From an uncultured Lachnospiraceae bacterium (GTDB lineage: Bacteria; Bacillota_A; Clostridia; Lachnospirales; Lachnospiraceae), in NCBI GenBank assembly GCA_905200565.1, contig CAJKKX010000117.1, forward strand, positions 1 to 7,115: 7,115 nt of DNA. The letters are read 5' to 3'. Shown here one piece after another: positions 5,956 through 7,115 of the stretch. The position numbers and the translations under genes were made by a program. Position 1 is the stretch's first letter, and the number at the start of each line of letters is the position of its first letter. A model generated the notes under the pieces. It did not search any database. It saw nothing but the letters and a program-made list of their open reading frames with translations, and had not been told where the DNA came from.

Positions 5956-7001
5956 GAAGCTCTTATAAGGCGGAGGATGTGACGTTACTTCTAAAGGATA
6001 TTACCGGGATGGTAAAGCCCCAGTCCACCCAGGAGAGAGAAAAGCAGATACAGGCGGGAACACATTACTGTGAAATGCTTCCCATAGAATATGTCCCCTC
6101 GGAAACCTATATGCAGGTGTACCGGGAAGCGCTGGCGGCCTATGCGAAACCGACCGCTCTTGCGTTGGGAAGTCTGTCGGATAAAATCATGGAGGCAAGA
6201 GGGAAGGATGTGGCGCTGGTGTCTTTGGCGAGGGCCGGTATTCCCATTGGGATTTTGATAAAACATTATATCCGGAAAAAATATGGGGTGGAGGTTCCCC
6301 ACTATTCGATTTCCATTATCCGTGGACGGGGAATTGACGGGAATGCCATGCGTTATCTTCTGGACAGGCATCGTCCGGGGCAGCTTCTGTTCGTGGATGG
6401 ATGGATCGGGAAGGGCGCGATTTTAAGGGAACTGGAAAAGGCTGTAGAAAAGTATGAAGGGGTTTCTCCTGAGATCGCCGTGGCAGCCGATCCGGCAAAT
6501 ATCACGCGGCTTTGCGGGACGCATCAGGATATTCTGATTCCCAGTTCCTGCTTAAACAGCACGGTATCGGGGCTCATCAGCCGTACTTTTCTGCGGGAGG
6601 ATATCATCGGTGCGGACGATTTTCACGGGGCGGTCTATTACGGGGAACTCTGGGAGTCGGATTTATCTTATGAATTTATAAAAGCGATTGAGGAATGTTT
6701 TGAAATGGAAAATCCGCCGGAAGAGCCTGCGCCGATGGGATATGGCGTAGATGAGGTGAAGAGGCTGGCGGATGCTTTTGGAGTGACAGACCTCAATCTT
6801 GTAAAGCCGGGAATCGGAGAGACGACGAGAGTGCTTCTTCGCAGGGTTCCGTGGAAAATACTGATCAATGAAAAAGAGAAGGACGATCCCGCGCTTGCTC
6901 CTGTGGTAAGGCTGGCGCTGGAAAAGGAAGTGGCGGTGGAGTATTACCCGATGACACATTATAAGTGCTGCGGAATCATCAAAAAGCTGGCAGACGCATA
7001 A
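5952..7001 (+). CDS. StiP-family protein with PELOTA-like C-terminal domain
   Basis: This 349-residue protein belongs to the family databases call cysteine protease StiP, found with TRSP-type phosphoribosyltransferases in Ter-linked modules. Seen: the N-terminal S-Y-K-A-E-D-V-T-L-L-L-K-D (4-16), then H-Y-C-E-M-L-P-I-E (38-46) and V-S-L-A-R-A-G-I-P-I-G (90-100). Next come H-Y-S-I-S-I-I-R-G-R-G-I-D (117-129), F-V-D-G-W-I-G-K-G-A-I (147-157) and I-P-S-S-C-L-N-S-T-V-S-G-L (196-208). The core reads like a PRTase fold with an altered PRPP loop. C200 or C188 would be candidate nucleophiles if it is a protease. Residues about 265-349, with G-I-G-E-T-T-R-V-L-L-R-R-V-P (287-300) and Y-K-C-C-G-I-I-K-K (337-345), match the PELOTA-like RNA-binding domain of this family. 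It starts at TTG within the upstream stop, so translation is coupled. Membership is confident; protease versus transferase activity is open. Confidence 0.85.
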   Translation: MRSSYKAEDVTLLLKDITGMVKPQSTQEREKQIQAGTHYCEMLPIEYVPSETYMQVYREALAAYAKPTALALGSLSDKIMEARGKDVALVSLARAGIPIGILIKHYIRKKYGVEVPHYSISIIRGRGIDGNAMRYLLDRHRPGQLLFVDGWIGKGAILRELEKAVEKYEGVSPEIAVAADPANITRLCGTHQDILIPSSCLNSTVSGLISRTFLREDIIGADDFHGAVYYGELWESDLSYEFIKAIEECFEMENPPEEPAPMGYGVDEVKRLADAFGVTDLNLVKPGIGETTRVLLRRVPWKILINEKEKDDPALAPVVRLALEKEVAVEYYPMTHYKCCGIIKKLADA

Positions 7002-7013
7002 GGAGAGAAGGCA

Positions 7014-7115
7014 ATGAAGAATGCAGGAAAATATTACAGCGTGGGCGCCCTTTTGTACTGTCCGGCAAACAGAGAGGGAATCGCGGCGTCTGTGGTGCGC
7101 CAAAGGTTTGGGGAG
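7014..7115 (+). CDS. HpcH/HpaI aldolase / citrate lyase-like protein, N-terminal fragment
   Basis: Only the first 34 codons are in the window, and the frame is open to the right edge. The ATG at 7014 is preceded by AAGGAGAG (7000-7007) with good spacing, 12 bases after the StiP stop. The start reads M-K-N-A-G-K-Y-Y-S-V-G-A-L-L-Y-C-P-A-N-R, then E-G-I-A. The Y-S-V-G-A-L-L-Y-C-P-A-N stretch matches the first strand of the TIM-barrel C-C lyase family (CitE-like, HpcH/HpaI aldolase) that accompanies TRSP PRTases and StiP in Ter-type modules. In that family this strand is followed by an L-C-L-E-D metal-binding motif, which would lie just beyond the edge. Family knowledge suggests a carbon-carbon bond lyase or aldolase acting in the same pathway. 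Gene order strengthens a call that the short fragment alone would make only tentatively. Confidence 0.7.
   Translation, partial: MKNAGKYYSVGALLYCPANREGIAASVVRQRFGE

Noticed and set aside
6663..7103. Minus-strand open frame (146 codons) opposite StiP and the next gene
   Set aside because: It overlaps the conserved PELOTA-like region and the next gene's start on the plus strand. Its product is low in recognisable features.

Overview
The window looks like chromosome from a Gram-positive anaerobe of class Clostridia, most likely a gut Lachnospiraceae. The basis is moderate GC, strong AGGAGG-like ribosome binding sites, sigma-A promoters with extended -10 elements, and protein sequences typical of that group. 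This placement is inference from sequence character; no search was run.

Region 1 (1-4690) is a branched-chain amino acid (or related amide/amino acid) ABC importer of the HAAT/Liv family, in the order livJ(partial)-livH-livM-livG-livF. It is followed 28 bases later by a cytidylate-kinase-like gene. The binding-protein gene enters from the left edge and ends at a strong intrinsic terminator (425-453). A 173-base gap then carries an inverted repeat with two competing partners and a strong extended -10 promoter (525-554). That promoter probably drives livHMGF plus the kinase-like gene as one transcript, which ends at a second terminator (4697-4735). The binding protein delivers substrate, LivH and LivM form the membrane channel, and LivG and LivF supply ATP hydrolysis.

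Region 2 (4736-7115, running off the right edge) is a separate transcription unit with its own near-consensus promoter (4786-4814). It holds three tightly packed genes: a phosphoribosyltransferase with a C-terminal TRSP domain, a StiP-family protein with a PELOTA-like C-terminal domain that overlaps it by three bases, and the first 34 codons of an apparent HpcH/HpaI aldolase/citrate lyase-like protein. This is the gene set of the predicted biosynthetic module linked to tellurium-resistance-type (Ter) stress systems. That module has been proposed from comparative genomics to make an unknown nucleoside-like metabolite. It is the most interesting part of the window, because its chemistry is, to my knowledge, poorly characterised.

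No tRNA, rRNA, CRISPR array, insertion sequence or attachment site was recognised. No gene-free stretch exceeds 300 bases; the two largest gaps (413-585 and 4691-4848) are described through their terminators, promoters and repeats.
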